Source: Coffea arabica
Lineage: Eukaryota > Streptophyta > Magnoliopsida > Gentianales > Rubiaceae
Length of the DNA stretch: 64,000 nt
Reading direction: 5' to 3'
Assembly (NCBI RefSeq): GCF_036785885.1
Contig: NC_092316.1
Coordinates: 51,035,001 to 51,099,000 of the forward strand
Shown here: piece after piece, positions 35,101 to 47,635 of the stretch
Position numbering within the stretch: position 1 is the first letter of the stretch
How the letters are laid out: every line of letters begins with the position of its first letter
Position numbers and translations under genes: made by a program
Notes under the pieces: model-generated
Database searches by the model: none
What the model was told of the DNA's origin: nothing
The model's input: the letters and a program-made list of their open reading frames with translations, nothing else

Positions 35101-38100
35101 TTCAGAGGCATATTAGATAACTCCAATCACACATTGAAAGGTCCTATAAATCTATGTATCATCCAAAAAATACATTTTTTATTAAACAAGAATGTAACTC
35201 TTCAGAGGACAAACTGAAGATGGTGCCCTGACTTTTGCAATATCTTCGTAGAGAATGAACAATTATTTCACCTTCTTTATTGTCAAATAAACAGAAGTAC
35301 AACTCTTAGCAGAGGAAACTCAGGTGAATTGACCTTCCCATTAACATTTAAAAAATCACAGTCCATTATCAAAAAAGAAAGCCTTGATATTTGACTCAAA
35401 CTTTTTCTTGCAAGGAATTTTATAGAGAAAAGCAGAATTGAATGAGGAAGCGACTAAAAAGCTTTAACAGAAACAAAGGACCATTCAGAAAATCACATAA
35501 TCATGCTTGAAAAGTAAATTTCCACAGGATGTTTTCTTCTCCAGCAATGTTATTTGTGACAATGGTAAAAAGAAAAGGCTCTGATAAGCTGCATGAGCTC
35601 AATCATGAAAGGGGTCATATTTTTTGGCATTTTCTTCGTTACAGGGTCAACCTATAGAAAAATTACGAAAAGAGTTCTATTTCCTAATTATAGAAAAAGG
35701 ATGCTGTGACTTAATTGAGAACGTTGGAACAATTATAATGTAATTCAGTTTACCTTTCATGTTTGGAAAATTAAGTTGATAATGAGATGGAAAAAATTTG
35801 CTGCTCTTTGACTCAGGAATCTCAGTTCTCACGTTGAAATTTACGGCATCGATGGGGATGGAAACAACTATAATCTATTGCTTTAATTAGCTTGAATCGT
35901 ATCCCAAAATCTAGTTTTGCTTCCCACTTATAATTCAGAAGACATATGCACGGATGTAACAGTTGTAAGTTATTAATCCACAGAAAATGAGGTAAACAGA
36001 TGGTGCTAACTATAACGCAATCTGAAGCCAAATGTGCGCAACTTATAAATCAAAGTAATTATCAGGATAGCATGCAATTGCTCATACAACTACAGATATA
36101 TCTTCATTTCTTCACCTCATCATTCCAGTGGCTGGAGATACTATTATTTGAAGCAGCACAACAGATAGAAGATAGAAGTACCTAACAAAGATTTGTTGCA
36201 TCTGTGCAATTTACCTCATTTTCTTACTTTTTTGCAATCTTTTTACCAGTACATAGCTAAAGTATGAATTTCCAAAAGCACATTAAACTAATAAAGAAAA
36301 GAAAAAGAAAAAAATGAAGATGAAACCTCCATAATTTGACTGCCACAAATTTGTATAAACAGTAATAAGGTGAGGCAGTCCTATTCAACTTTGTTGTGTA
36401 TTTTAATTTTAATGATTCTCACAAAAGCATAAACGCCTATTCTCAGGCAGAGTATCACATTTAAAGTAAAGTTCATTATTGAAGTTTGCAAACAGGTTTC
36501 AGGTTCATTCTCTTTGCATAGCCTTGTCCTTTCATGTAACGTAAAATACGCAATGGATGCCTTGTGTTCTCAATCAAATACATGAAATTGCAAATGTCAA
36601 AAATGTCAAACAGGTATTAAACATAACCTAGTTCAGAAAATGTTGGCCTAAATAGTACAGATAAAAAACAACCAGATAGTGCATACCAAGTTGATTGAAC
36701 GAGGCACCCGTGTTAATGCAAGAGGACTGTTGCCTGAGTCATTCTTATAGGTAGAGTTGTACCATATACTCACATTAAAATTTGTCAGGTCTGTATTTAA
36801 GAAATCATAGCCTGTGAAAGAGAATGAGACCAGAAGTTAAATAAACAAAGTAATATAAATTACTGCAGGTTAGAGATTCATGAAACATGGCTAACAAACC
36901 TGCTGTTATCTCATTTATCTTCCTTTGTTGATTGCCCTTCCTGTAACCTTTATACAGCTCATCATTGATCTCAGAAGAACTGTTTCGCCACAAATGGAAA
37001 CCTTGAACACAACTTATCTCTGCATTTGAAACAGAACATATTGATAGTCCAGAAAATGGATTTCTGTCTAGTAAATGTGAGAGAGTATTCATACCAATGA
37101 AGGAATAACTAAGAGACATGCAGAATTCCTTCTTTTGAATGCATAGAACAGATTCGCCTTCCTCTAAAGGACAAAAGTAAATAGAAAACCATCTCTGTTT
37201 AAGTTTCTATAATGGTTGACATAAGAATAGTACCTTGTTTACTTGAGGCAGAACCTACTGGGAAGGAAACTGAAAACGTGACGTTTGAACTACATTGAGG
37301 TTGGAGATAATAGACAGGCAGATTAGAAAAGAAAGCTGGGTCGAGGAAGTTGGATAATTGAGGCTTTGATGCAGAACCCTGAATTCCAGAATATTGCACA
37401 AGCAACAACATAACACCAGAAGCATTAAGCAGTAATAACAGTACAAAGTAACTACTCTTGAATTAACTACCAATAGGAAATGGCAAAACTTAAGCAAAAT
37501 AAACAAAGGCTCACCAAGACATCATTAGCTAAGCTGTATAACACCTCTGAAGCATTTAAAGTTAATGAACTTGGGAACATGCTTGCACCCAGACCTACAG
37601 AGTTGTAGATGAAGCACAAATGCATCAATTTAGATAATCCCATGTTCAGCAGGGCAAAAAATCAATTACAAAGAAGTATATCATGACCAAGAACAAGAGC
37701 TGCATACTCTGTCCAAGAGTACGATTACTTCCAGTCAGAAGTATAGCCACGGGACAAGAACCAGTGCTCTTGCATGACTCATTCGGCAAGTCAGCATGTG
37801 AAATAAAATCTGTTAGCACTGCACGATACTCAGGGGCTGGTACTTGTAACAATGGAGGCCACTCTGGTGGGCTAGGAATTGCACAAGTTGCCACTTGATC
37901 CAGTGTAGAATATTCAATTCCACACACTCTCTCGCATTTTCCATCCCCATTAGTGTCAACACAAGTGCAGCCACATTTATTTTTGGGTTTATCCAATTCT
38001 GAGTTGACTAAAACTTGGATAATAACCAGCAACAAGCACAACAAAAATGGGAATATGACAAGCCGAACATTTGATCTGATATTCCTTTTCTGAAAAACCA

Positions 38101-39225
38101 AAAAAAAGGGGCAAAAGAAAAGAAACTACCATCAACCATTTACCTTGAAATACAAAATCTGCAAACAAAATGTTTAACTTTATCAGTTTAGATGCATGAA
38201 ACAAAACCAAGAAATCCGAGGATCGAAATAGTAAGGATTAATCTTTCGTAAACTGACAGTGCATACATACACTAGTAGTTCTAGATTGCTTAATGTCACA
38301 AATAAGGTGGAGTTAAGATTAATGAAAGATAAGTCTTGACAATGAGAAGGAGTCAGCTGTTTTGAGACAAGAAGGAAGCAATTAGATACTTGTTCTTTTA
38401 TAAATGCTAAACCAACTCAAGTTTTGTTACCAGTTATGCAGCACCTAACTTTTATACCTGGAGAAAAGCTTGAGGATCTATTTTATGGTATAATAAAAAG
38501 TTCTAGAATACTATAATCTTAGTAGAAAATACTTCTTATACGTTGGAATAATTATCTCTGCAAATTCAATTCTTTACTGACACCACATGACTAATAGTAT
38601 GCCCAACTTTTGTAAATGGCAATGTTCAATTAACAAGGTTCCAAATGTGAATGAAACTAAATTACTGTACAAAACCCAAAAAAAAAAAGAAAAAAGAATT
38701 TCATGTCAAGCTCAACAATTTGAAAACAATTTGAAGGCTGCAACCAATCTTACCTCTTTTTTTTTTTTCGTTTTTATTCCCTTTCCAGTAAAATCCATCA
38801 AGAAGCCATCAGTAAAGTAACATACCTTAGAAGGCAAAGAATTCTAAATCTTTTATCAACAATATATAACTTTCTTCACCTAAAGTACACTAATATCCTG
38901 CCTTATCATTTCCAGCATAGAACATAGGGATCATGAAGATAACTTATTATTGATCAAGAAAACAATTAGTCCACCAACAAACAGCTAAACACACCTAAAA
39001 GCAAAAACCCAAGATATACTACATTAACATAACAAGATTAAAAAAAGGGTCAGAAAATCCATGACCAATAAGCTAAAAGGATACACAGAACAGAGACAAA
39101 TTCGATAAACTGTGACAACTGATTACCTGAAAAGTCAAATTCTTCCTAAGCAAAGCATTGGCCTGAGTCCAGAAACTTGCAGGGCCATGTGAAGAAGAAG
39201 AAGAAGAAGGAGTTGTATCTGGCAT
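29145..39225 (-). CDS. Half-size ABC transporter, subfamily A (ABCA7-like)
   Basis: A probable membrane transporter of lipids or related substrates with one transmembrane domain and one nucleotide-binding domain. Eighteen exons: 39225-39127, 38089-37708, 37594-37515, 37378-37234, 37019-36900, 36811-36687, 34673-34515, 33892-33730, 33644-33519, 33429-33346, 32569-32214, 31832-31632, 31396-31287, 31175-31091, 30567-30439, 30354-30249, 29791-29703, 29444-29145. Phases agree throughout and give 952 aa, the usual ATH-type length. Order: a Ser-rich start (MPDTTPSSSSSS), TM1 at ~40-60, a Cys-rich extracellular domain with N-glycosylation sites, five more TM helices (~355-495, plus one in exon 11), then the ATP-binding domain with Walker A GPNGAGKT (668-675), signature YSGGMKRR (769-776), Walker B VVYMDEP (D793, E794) and H825. 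All catalytic motifs are intact. An optional in-frame 69-bp exon could exist at 37163-37095. It is divergently oriented to the ABCA2-like pair. Confidence 0.94.
34674..36686 (-). other. Long intron 6 of the ABCA7-like gene
   Basis: A 2.0-kb intron between the extracellular-domain exons and the exon holding TM2. I find no gene or definable transposon inside. It contains simple AT-rich sequence only. Confidence 0.75.
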
Positions 39226-39340
39226 TTTCTGTTGTCTGAACTAGTTTCTGACCGTTAAAATTGAAGTTTGCGCCCAGGAGGTGGTGGTGTTTGAGATCCT
39301 CGTCCCTTGCTTCCTGTTCCAGTTCTTAAATTGGGTCGTT

Positions 39341-39347
39341 ATTTATA
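39341..39347 (-). promoter_or_regulatory. Candidate TATA box of the ABCA7-like gene
   Basis: The minus strand reads TATAAAT here, about 115 bp upstream of the start codon. That implies a leader of ~85 bases. The call is positional. Confidence 0.4.
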
Positions 39348-40235
39348 CATGTTTCTTTAATTTCTTTTTACGAAATTGCCCTTTTTACTTCCCTCGAGGC
39401 CGCTAGACGGAACTATATTTGAAATGACCACAGTGACCCTCTTACGTATATATAATTATAATATATTTGTAGATATATTTTTCTATTTGTTGGACCACAA
39501 AGAAAAAATGACAACTAACAACGACGCTGTATCTATCTACGCGCAATAGACAAGACTCCCCCGATCCCTCTCATTTCGCGTATGCTACTTTTTTGTTTTT
39601 CAGTTCATATCAACGCATACAAAATTAGTTTTTTTTTGTATTTTTTTTATAAGTAAAACGGCTCGAATTTAAAATTTTCTACTTATAATCCTTCTCAATT
39701 TATCAAATTATATGACCAATGAAAAAGATTGACTGATATTTGTAACATTTATTAGATGTGAAACGGTGTCAAAATCTTTTTGTTTTCACTTTACCAAACA
39801 AATTCGTATTAATCTAGGCTATATACTAGTTAGGCTATGATCTCACTAGCTAGTTCTGGTTTTTGTTAAAGGTGACTAAAGAAATCAATGTTAAAACGTT
39901 CAAAGAATTGAAGTCCTAATTTCTAGTCAAAAAGTAATTCTTAGAATGATAGCTTGAATATATTCCAAAAACACAAAAGCTTTTTCCACCTCAAAATAAG
40001 TAATTAACAGAGATAAAAAAAAAAGTTAAAATCAGGCCTTGCAGATAAAATAGGAGATTAATTTTTCAACTCATTAGCGTGTTTTGGGAGAGGGTTAGGT
40101 TGGATGGTACGAAAGTAGGGAGTGTAAATAAGAGATTTTAAATTCTTCTAAAATCTCGCGCTTACACTAAAAAAAAATTTATTATGAAACAAGGAAAGAA
40201 TAATAAAGAAGTACACACGACATCTTAAGAAACAA

Positions 40236-40460
40236 AAACCAAGAATTTGAGGGACATCCAGTGAAGTATTAATTAAGATCCATTAGGTCATGCTAAGGTG
40301 TTTAAAAAACTCAAGATTGACTAATCAGTTTATCTCCTAGAGATTCTATCTGCCCTTTGTTCACTTCTTCTTGGTCGTATGTATAAAAACTTTCCTCAAT
40401 TTCATCACAAGTTCGCAAACACGGATTCTTAGCAGAGAAGAAGGGGTTATAAAATAATAT
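40236..40460 (+). repeat. Diverged dispersed repeat, copy 1 (others near 41100-41250 and 42748-42965)
   Basis: Copies 1 and 3 share (A/T)GAGGGACATC(C/T)AG(T/G)GAAGTA-type sequence at the left, and ACAAGTTCGC near the right. Copies 1 and 2 share GGATTCTTAGCAGAGAAGAA at their right ends. Identity is low, so the copies are old. Confidence 0.5.
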
Positions 40461-42589
40461 CTCTAAACTTTAACTACTCGTTTATGGATAGTACAGTTTT
40501 GACCATCTTCCCTCCCGTCATCAATACCTGTAGTTTCAATATTATTAATGTCTAGGTATGAAGATTTTCGTAGATTACACTCATTTTCGTAGATTACACT
40601 TACTCTTAGCAATTTTTGTTTATAGTCGTGACCGTATGACGTGAAATTTTTGTACAAAAATATATAATAGTACCAATTTGATGTTTATAAGATAAAAAGA
40701 TAATTGAAAAATATGTTCATAAAAAAAATTTTCTATAAAAAAAAAATCAAAATTCAAACAAGGTAATGGCTCAGTCTAGTTGACAAAACTAGACGGGTTC
40801 ATTTCAAATTGCCCAGAAAATTCTAGATGGAACCTTAAAGTGTCATGAATCATGACGAATACCTAGAAAAAAAAATAAAGAAAAAAGGTTAGTTGATGGG
40901 GTTGGTAATTTGCTCAATGGGGGGATTTGTGCTCAGAAAAAAATTAATCAAAAAAAGGGAAAAAAAAAAAAAACTAATTAAGAAGACTCTCAATTTAAGT
41001 AAGTTGTAAAGTTTTATTGGCAACTTGCAGGAGTCCACAGATTGACCAGACCGAAGTAGGCTGTAAAGTGCCATGGGCAGTTAATTATCTCAAAAAATGA
41101 CTAATTACTTGTATCTCCTATTAGTTGACCATAAAGGATTGATTCTCCCTGTGATTTGCTTGGTCGTACAAATAACTGCTTGACTCAAATTTCAGCACAA
41201 ACTTCGCAATCATGTATGGATTCTTAGCAGAGAAGAAAGATTATGCAACAAAACATCTTCAAACTTCAAATAATTTTAACTATCTTCACAATCTATGTGT
41301 ACGTTGTTGGTTATGAACAATTTGACAGACAACAATTATCTTATGCATATATAAATTGGTCAATGCTCACAAGATAAGGTTGCATTTGACTCGTCCCAAT
41401 TTGCCTTTCAGCTTTCTGAAAAAGTCTAGCGATGACATGATGATAATCCCCTAGTTAAATCTCTTTCTCAGTTTCTAATAACAAAGAACATCTCTGGATT
41501 AAAGCCTTTAAAATCATGACGAATAAGTTAGTCAATTGGCCTTATGTAAACCGTTGGCTATTCCGCCGATAACTACACTGTCAGTGCATAAAAAAATAAT
41601 CTTATATATATATCAAAAGAAAAAAAAAATCAGCAAAAAGTATAATGAATGTATAGTCTCATTGTCAGTAAGTGTTGAATTTTGTTTGGTGGTGAATATT
41701 CTTTATTAAGGTGATTAGTTAGAGCCTAGAGGTGTTCAAAAGTTGACTAGCCTGACATTTAATTGTCTCTACATTGGGTGTTTAGTTAAAAGTGTACGCA
41801 AGCAGGTTAGACTATATATCATACAAATTAACATCATAGTCTTATTAGGAGTGATAAGGACTTGTATGTTTTATATTGCTTGATCTCATTCTTGCTCAAA
41901 AAAAAAAAAAAAAAATTTTTTTTGGGGTGTGCTCAATGAGTTAGCAAACTGAATTAGGTCAAGGTAACATGTAAAGTGACCAAAATCACACAACCCTTTC
42001 TTGATTGTTATGCTACTTAGGCACGTTCGTGCCCCTTGCGAAAGGGTTCGCTCAATTGTGGATGATGGTATCGGATGCTACATTTACACATCAACAATTG
42101 TTTTTTTTAGGGTAAAAACCTAGCTCCTAAATAATTATTTCAACAAAAAAAGGGCGCTATTTAGGAAATTTTTGGGACCTGTTGAGGAGCTACAACTTAC
42201 TTTGTGATGTTGGATAGTACTCTTAATGTATAATATGTGGTTTTTGAGCTGTCTTTTGCTTAATTATATCAGGACATTTTGGTCATTTCATCAATTTCCG
42301 TTAAATTTAATGGATTCCGTCACATTTACAATTTAGTTCGAGGTGTCGTATTGTATATTTTGAAATCATAGGGGGTTTTTTTGTATATTAGACTTGACAC
42401 AAGAGACTTTTTTGTTTTTTACCTTGTTATAAAAACAAGTGATGATGCATACACAACTTCACAAATGAACAAAGGGAATTAATATCTGCAATCCCTAATT
42501 AGCCTCTAGTACTTGTTGGATATTATATTTTTGGTGAATGAATTGAAATGCAAGGAAACTAAAAAAGGGGTTTTCTATAAAAAAAAAAC

Positions 42590-42712
42590 TCTCTACACTT
42601 TCCGTGAACATATTTCCCAATCACCTTCTCACCTCATATATATCAAATCGTTACAATACATTTTATAAAAAAAAAACTCTAAAAAATTGTAATTCAAACG
42701 CAACCTAAACGA
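42590..42712. repeat. Short dispersed MITE copy
   Basis: It has TTCCGTGAACATATTTCCCAAT, TCATATATATCAAATC and the end AATTCAAACGCAACC, matching the family seen at 44093-44213 (TTTCCGTGGACATATTT, CACATATATTAAATTATTACAATA, AATTCAAACAAAGCC). No coding content. Confidence 0.45.
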
Positions 42713-43319
42713 GGAGTACTGCAAATATCAATTCCCTCAGCAAAATACGAAGATTTTGTGGGACATCTAGGGAAGTACTACTAAATATCCATTCTTAATT
42801 TATTCCCTTATTAGTGTAGAAACAGTCAACAGACCCCAGATGTACTCATTTCTTTTATAGATAGAAATGTTGACCATAAAGGTGTTCATAGATGAGTTTC
42901 TTGTAGAGAAATTTCTCCACAAGTTCGCGCCGCGGTCATGGTTTCTTTCTTAGTAGGGAAGGTACATAAAAAACGCGGCTAGCCAAGTTGCTTAGATGAA
43001 CTGAATTAATTAAGACTATGAAAAACAAATGTTTAAACATTATTATTTGCTTGCTGATGAAATAGTACTATAATTAATTGTCATTCTAGCTAGGAAATTA
43101 CTTGCTCATGGGATCTTCTTCCGCTGAACTCAGCTTCTAAAGTGTCGGCAGTAAATATTGATTTAAGTAAAAAAAAAAAAATGTAGCCTTCTAGCATTTA
43201 TTGACTTCTTGGATTTGAAAAGCTACTATTGTATACAAAAAATTAGTATGGTATATTAACTTCATTTAGAATTAAATAAAAAAAAAGTTGGAAGAAAGGC
43301 AGAAATTGCTTTGAATCGA

Positions 43320-43532
43320 TGTAAGATTTGGTCCGAATTGCTACGCATTTATTACAGTTTCGATTGTAAGTTATTTGGGATTATTTAAGATATTTTTACT
43401 GTAGCATTTTTTGTGATGTGATGTATGTGAGATAAAAAGATATTGGGAAGATAAAAAGGTGTATTGGAAATTGTAAAGATGATGTAAGCAAATAAAATTG
43501 GGAAAATATGAAGCAATCCAAACAAACCCTGA
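43320..43532. repeat. Short dispersed MITE copy, inverted orientation
   Basis: It contains ACTGTAGCATTTTTTGTGATG and the following TGTATGTGAGATAAAAAGAT stretch, and ends in CAATCCAAACAAACCC. The core is the inverse of the phrase at 13030-13070. Boundaries are approximate. Confidence 0.45.
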
Positions 43533-43879
43533 GTTTTGATTAATCTTTTTTATTATTTACGTAAACTTTTGACATTTGAAGTCTATCCAGAATAATGAAA
43601 AGACTATTATTTGCATTTTCTTTTACCATCTCAATAAAAATACATATCTTCCGGAAATTTACTATTCAAAGAGCCCAATTCTCCTTCCTGAAAATTGATT
43701 AATTGATCATTCAAGAACAAGAAGTCACACTCAACTAAATTAATTAAAAAGAGATTATCATAATACTACTCTTTGATATAGTTTAACTTAACGTGTGTAA
43801 ACTCAATTAAGTTATTTATTACTAAGGTCAATCATGTCATGATAAGGTGTATGTTAAAAAAATTATTTAGATAATTATG

Positions 43880-44640
43880 CAACGCATTATTATGACATTT
43901 CAAGGGGCTGAGCGTTAAATAATTCAGGAAAATGGCCGCAATTCCAAAATCTACAGTCCAAAGGGCCAGTCAATTGCTTGCTAATATATTTATAATCTCT
44001 ATTCAAATAAAAAAAAATGCCCAAACAAATCGATGCACGTGGATTTATATACATCACACAAGATTTGACCTTAAGACCATGATCAAATGATGTGTTTGGA
44101 TTGTACGTTACCTTTTCCGTGGACATATTTTTTAATTATTTTTTTATCTCACATATATTAAATTATTACAATAATTTTTTTACAAAAAGACCAGAAAAAT
44201 ACAATTCAAACAAAGCCGAAGTAATTTTCATTTATTAAATGCCTCCTAAAAATGTTGTCACCGAGTGCGTTCAGTCCCCTCCAAGTTATCTTTGGATCTC
44301 TTCAGGTCCCTGCCTCCCCTTAGTATAGAATAGTATAGATCTATCGTGTCAGACAAAAAAGGAAAAAAAAATGCCATATATAAAGTTTGATTCTTTTGTT
44401 CTTGATGAATAGTTCTTGATTTTGGTTTTTGATTCTCAAAGGCCACAAGTGTTTCGTTCTCAGATTGGTATGATAAATAATAATATTTCCAAAGTTATTG
44501 AATTTTTATTCTATTTTGACAGCAGAACAATTAGTGAGGAGCACCAATCATGTAGTCAAGACTTCAAAACACAATAAACCTAATGAAGGGAAGGAAAAAA
44601 AACAGACTGGGAAGCATCCATAACCATCATATTATTTGGG
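43880..44640 (+). repeat. Diverged segmental duplication, copy 1 (copy 2 at 44880-45390)
   Basis: The two blocks share AACGC(A/G)TTATT(A/G)TGACAT, a CAGGAAAATGG/TAGGAAAATGG segment, CCAAAATCTACAGTC, and later GTCAGCAGAA-like and GAGGAGCACCA phrases in the same order. Copy 2 is shorter. This is an old local duplication without gene content. Confidence 0.55.
44093..44213. mobile_element. Short hAT-like MITE (TGTTTGGATTG ends)
   Basis: It begins TGTTTGGATTGTA and ends TACAATTCAAACA, an imperfect inverted pair, with ~120 bp total length and no coding capacity. The family recurs in this window. A target duplication is not clear. Confidence 0.5.
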
Positions 44641-46209
44641 AGCATATCACGTTAAGTGATACATGAATAGTTTATTACTTATTTTTTGAAACAAATTCAG
44701 TATCACTTAATTAATTCAAATATTATACTATTTTTTTGTTATCAAATGTATCTTAACATATTAAAATTTAAAATCGTAAACTTTAAGTGATGAATTGAAT
44801 TATCAAATATGATATTAGTTGTATATAAATTCCTTACGTCTCAATGAATATGTGTTTAAAAAAAAAAAATGATGAGCTATACGGCCAACGCGTTATTGTG
44901 ACATATGAAGCTCGACCGAGCGCTATTATGCTTTAGGAAAATGGTCACCACCTTCGTTCCAAAATCTACAGTCTAAGGGGGTCAAAGTGCCGGAGCTACT
45001 CAGAAAGATTTTACTTGTGGTATATGCTTTTCTTTGAAATTTCCCCATGTAGGAACTTTCCTAGTATCTTATTATTGTTGACCGTACGTCCGTACCATTA
45101 TAGAAAACGAAATAAGTACAAAGAATGATTACTAAATTATATATTTCGGAAGTCTTTAAATTTTTTTGTTCTATTTGGTCAGCAGAAAAAATGATGTTCT
45201 AAACCAAGGCTTTCTCGAAGGACTAAAAATAGATAAGAATGTCCATTACACACAGATCAAAGAAAGGTGAATTGATGAGGAGCACCATGCACCAATATAG
45301 TAGTCCAGAAGACAATAATTCAGGCAATCTAATTGGGAAAATAAAGACTAAGAAGCATAAAAAGTTTCAGAAGTAAAACCCTTTTCAAACAAATGTAAGT
45401 CACGCCTTGTATATTTGCTTGAATGTGTAAACAAACAACTTAGGCCCTCTTTGATAATACAATTCAATACCTAAATTTAATGAATTTAGATCTTAATATA
45501 TTCAGACGTGTTTGATAATAAAAAATTAAACATCTGAATTAATTAAGTGGTACTGAATTTTCTACGCAAAACTTGCTTCAAAAAATAAGTGATAAGCTAT
45601 TCACTTATCATTTAATGTGATATACACTTAAATGTATTTGATTTAATATTTAATAATTTAATGGATTCATATTTCAGATTTCATTTTTCAACTTCAGTTT
45701 TATCAAATGCATTGTCTAACTCATATATTTTCTAAACTATTTACTTGATTGTCTAACCTGTATAGGTCCTATACTAAAATGATTCTAATCGTTTGATTAT
45801 TTTTTTTGGGGGGGGGGGGGATAATTTTTTTCAAAACCTGCAAGCTTTTAGCTTTTTTTTTTTATTGAAGGAAAAAAAGCTAACAATAGCAGAGATTTTG
45901 AGTTATTTAACACACTTTCCTTGTACATGCTGTCCATTTGCGCTTACATGCACATACATCCATTGGCCATAAGCATTAACCTGCCAGGCTTTGAAAAAAA
46001 AAAATTGATAGACAAGTATAAAAACCTCCTACTCAACCAAAGAAGAATGCTAAAAACCCAAGCCAAGATAAAAAATGGTCAAAGGTGAAAGAAACCCTAT
46101 TTAGACTTTTAGTAACCGAAAAAGTCCGTAAAGGACCCTATTTATTTGTGGCCATAAATAATCCAAGAATTGCTGGAATTTCTTATCTAATGTCCAAAGC
46201 GGCTCACCT

Positions 46210-46378
46210 TGTTTGGATTGTGTTTTTGGTGGAAATTTTTTTTAGTTTTCGACGAGAATATTTCTAAGCATATTTTTCAACTACCTTTTTTTTTTACTTC
46301 AAATCGATCATGTCTTAAACAAGTGCTGTACAGTATATTTCTCCTATCAAACGCTTCTATACAATAACAATCCAAAAT
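46210..46378. mobile_element. Short hAT-like MITE (TGTTTGGATTG ends), second clear copy
   Basis: It begins TGTTTGGATTGTG and ends near CAATAACAATCCAAAATG, an imperfect inverted pair of ends. The interior has CATATTTTTCAACTACC. The insertion lies ~1.4 kb upstream of the first ABCA2-like gene. Confidence 0.45.
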
Positions 46379-46504
46379 GGGTTAACATATTTGTGTGTGT
46401 ATGCCGCACCATCACATACATGACAAGCAAAGCGTTGGTGTTCTATATATATTGCTATGTATTTTTTTTCCTCTGTATATATATGTGTGTGTATATTACC
46501 TTTT

Positions 46505-46632
46505 CATCCTTTCTCGTATCCTTCTCATCCCTAACTATCATACACAAATCAAAATCTCAACTATCAATCATCCTTTCTCACATCCTTCTCATCCCTAACT
46601 ATCAGACACAAGATCAGAACCTCAAATATCAA
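46505..46632. repeat. Two-copy 64-bp tandem repeat
   Basis: Units starting CATCCTTTCTC at 46505 and 46569 share CATCCCTAACTATCA and a following ACACAA(A/G)ATCA(A/G)AA segment. It lies 1 kb upstream of the ABCA2-like gene. Confidence 0.75.
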
Positions 46633-47501
46633 GGAAGACTCTTAGGGAATAGTCTTCCCTAACCACTAGGCGCTCATAGACAACTTGAGGTGCATTATCA
46701 TAAAAACAAAAGAAGAGATTGAAGTGGGAAAACTTTGGCTGTAAGTTTCCCGAATCCGGTAAATTGGTGGTTGACTTTTTTAGTATCATTTTTTTTTCCT
46801 TTTTCAATTGAATGACTAGGGACTTCATATACTTTCCTCTTTCCAATCTGGACAAAACGACCAATGTTGTAGCATTAAACAAAACAAGGACCACCATCAT
46901 CATTTTCCTACAAGTTTCCTTGAAATTCCTCAAGTTGGAAAGTAGAACCATTTTCATTTCTAAAGGAGTTTATTCACACCAGGGTCCACGTTAATTTCGG
47001 TCCAAATTGCATCTCACAAATTTGAATTCAAAAGATTTCTTGACTTAATAAAAAGATTTCTTTTTTCAAAGAGTTTATACTTTTCTTTTCTTTTTTTTTT
47101 TTGGTTAATATGATAGATTATCCTATCTTAGAGGGAGGAGGAGAACCTGAATAGATCTAAGAGTAATTCGAAGGGGACTGAACCATCACCGAATCAAACG
47201 GATATACTATGCATCCGCCTGAATTTTTTAAATAAAGCCACTTAATGTGGCAAATTGATGAGAGGCAAGGATTCAAGTTTTAATGCATTGGTGGTGGTCA
47301 TCAGTCTAATGGCTCATGGTTTATATATATATTTTTGCAGTAGGTGAGAAAAAATTGCAGGGGGCATATCTGGTAATTCAATGCAAAACCAGGGGCATTT
47401 CTAATCCATCAACTGTCAACTTCCTATCCCCAAGCTCAACCCGCGCTTATTCTTTACTTTACGTTTTCCCACATTCCTTCCTTCCTTCATGAATTTCAAC
47501 G

Positions 47502-47537
47502 CTTGCTTCTTCTTCTTCATCTTCTTCTTCTTCTTCT
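47502..47537. repeat. CTT microsatellite in the ABCA2-like promoter
   Basis: A near-continuous run of CTT triplets lies immediately upstream of the TATA-like sequence. Such pyrimidine stretches are common at plant core promoters and are prone to length change. Confidence 0.8.
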
Positions 47538-47541
47538 CATA

Positions 47542-47549
47542 TATAAATA
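47542..47549 (+). promoter_or_regulatory. TATA box of the first ABCA2-like gene
   Basis: TATAAATA lies directly after the CTT run and 94 bp before the ATG at 47636. That places transcription start near 47575 and gives a ~60-base leader with many adenines. Confidence 0.55.
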
Positions 47550-47635
47550 CCTCCGCTTTTGAACTCCAAAAAACACAGAAAAAAACACAGAGTAAATAAA
47601 CACCCAGAACACACTACTGATTTCACTGAAAAGAA

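Larger units (their letters stand above)
39348..47540. other. Gene-free divergent intergenic region (8 kb) with old duplications
   Basis: This lies between the divergent ABCA7-like and first ABCA2-like genes. All frames are short. It contains at least three diverged copies of a ~220-bp segment carrying GGGACATC and a TCTTAGCAGAGAAGAA-like phrase (about 40236-40460, 41100-41250, 42748-42965), a larger duplicated block (43880-44640 and 44880-45390), several short MITEs and a 64-bp tandem repeat (46505-46632). No RNA gene is recognised. Confidence 0.6.

Noticed and set aside
46393..46662. An 89-codon frame with a hydrophobic stretch upstream of the ABCA2-like gene
   Set aside because: It spans AT/TG simple sequence and a 64-bp tandem repeat. 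There is no known domain, and composition explains the hydrophobicity.
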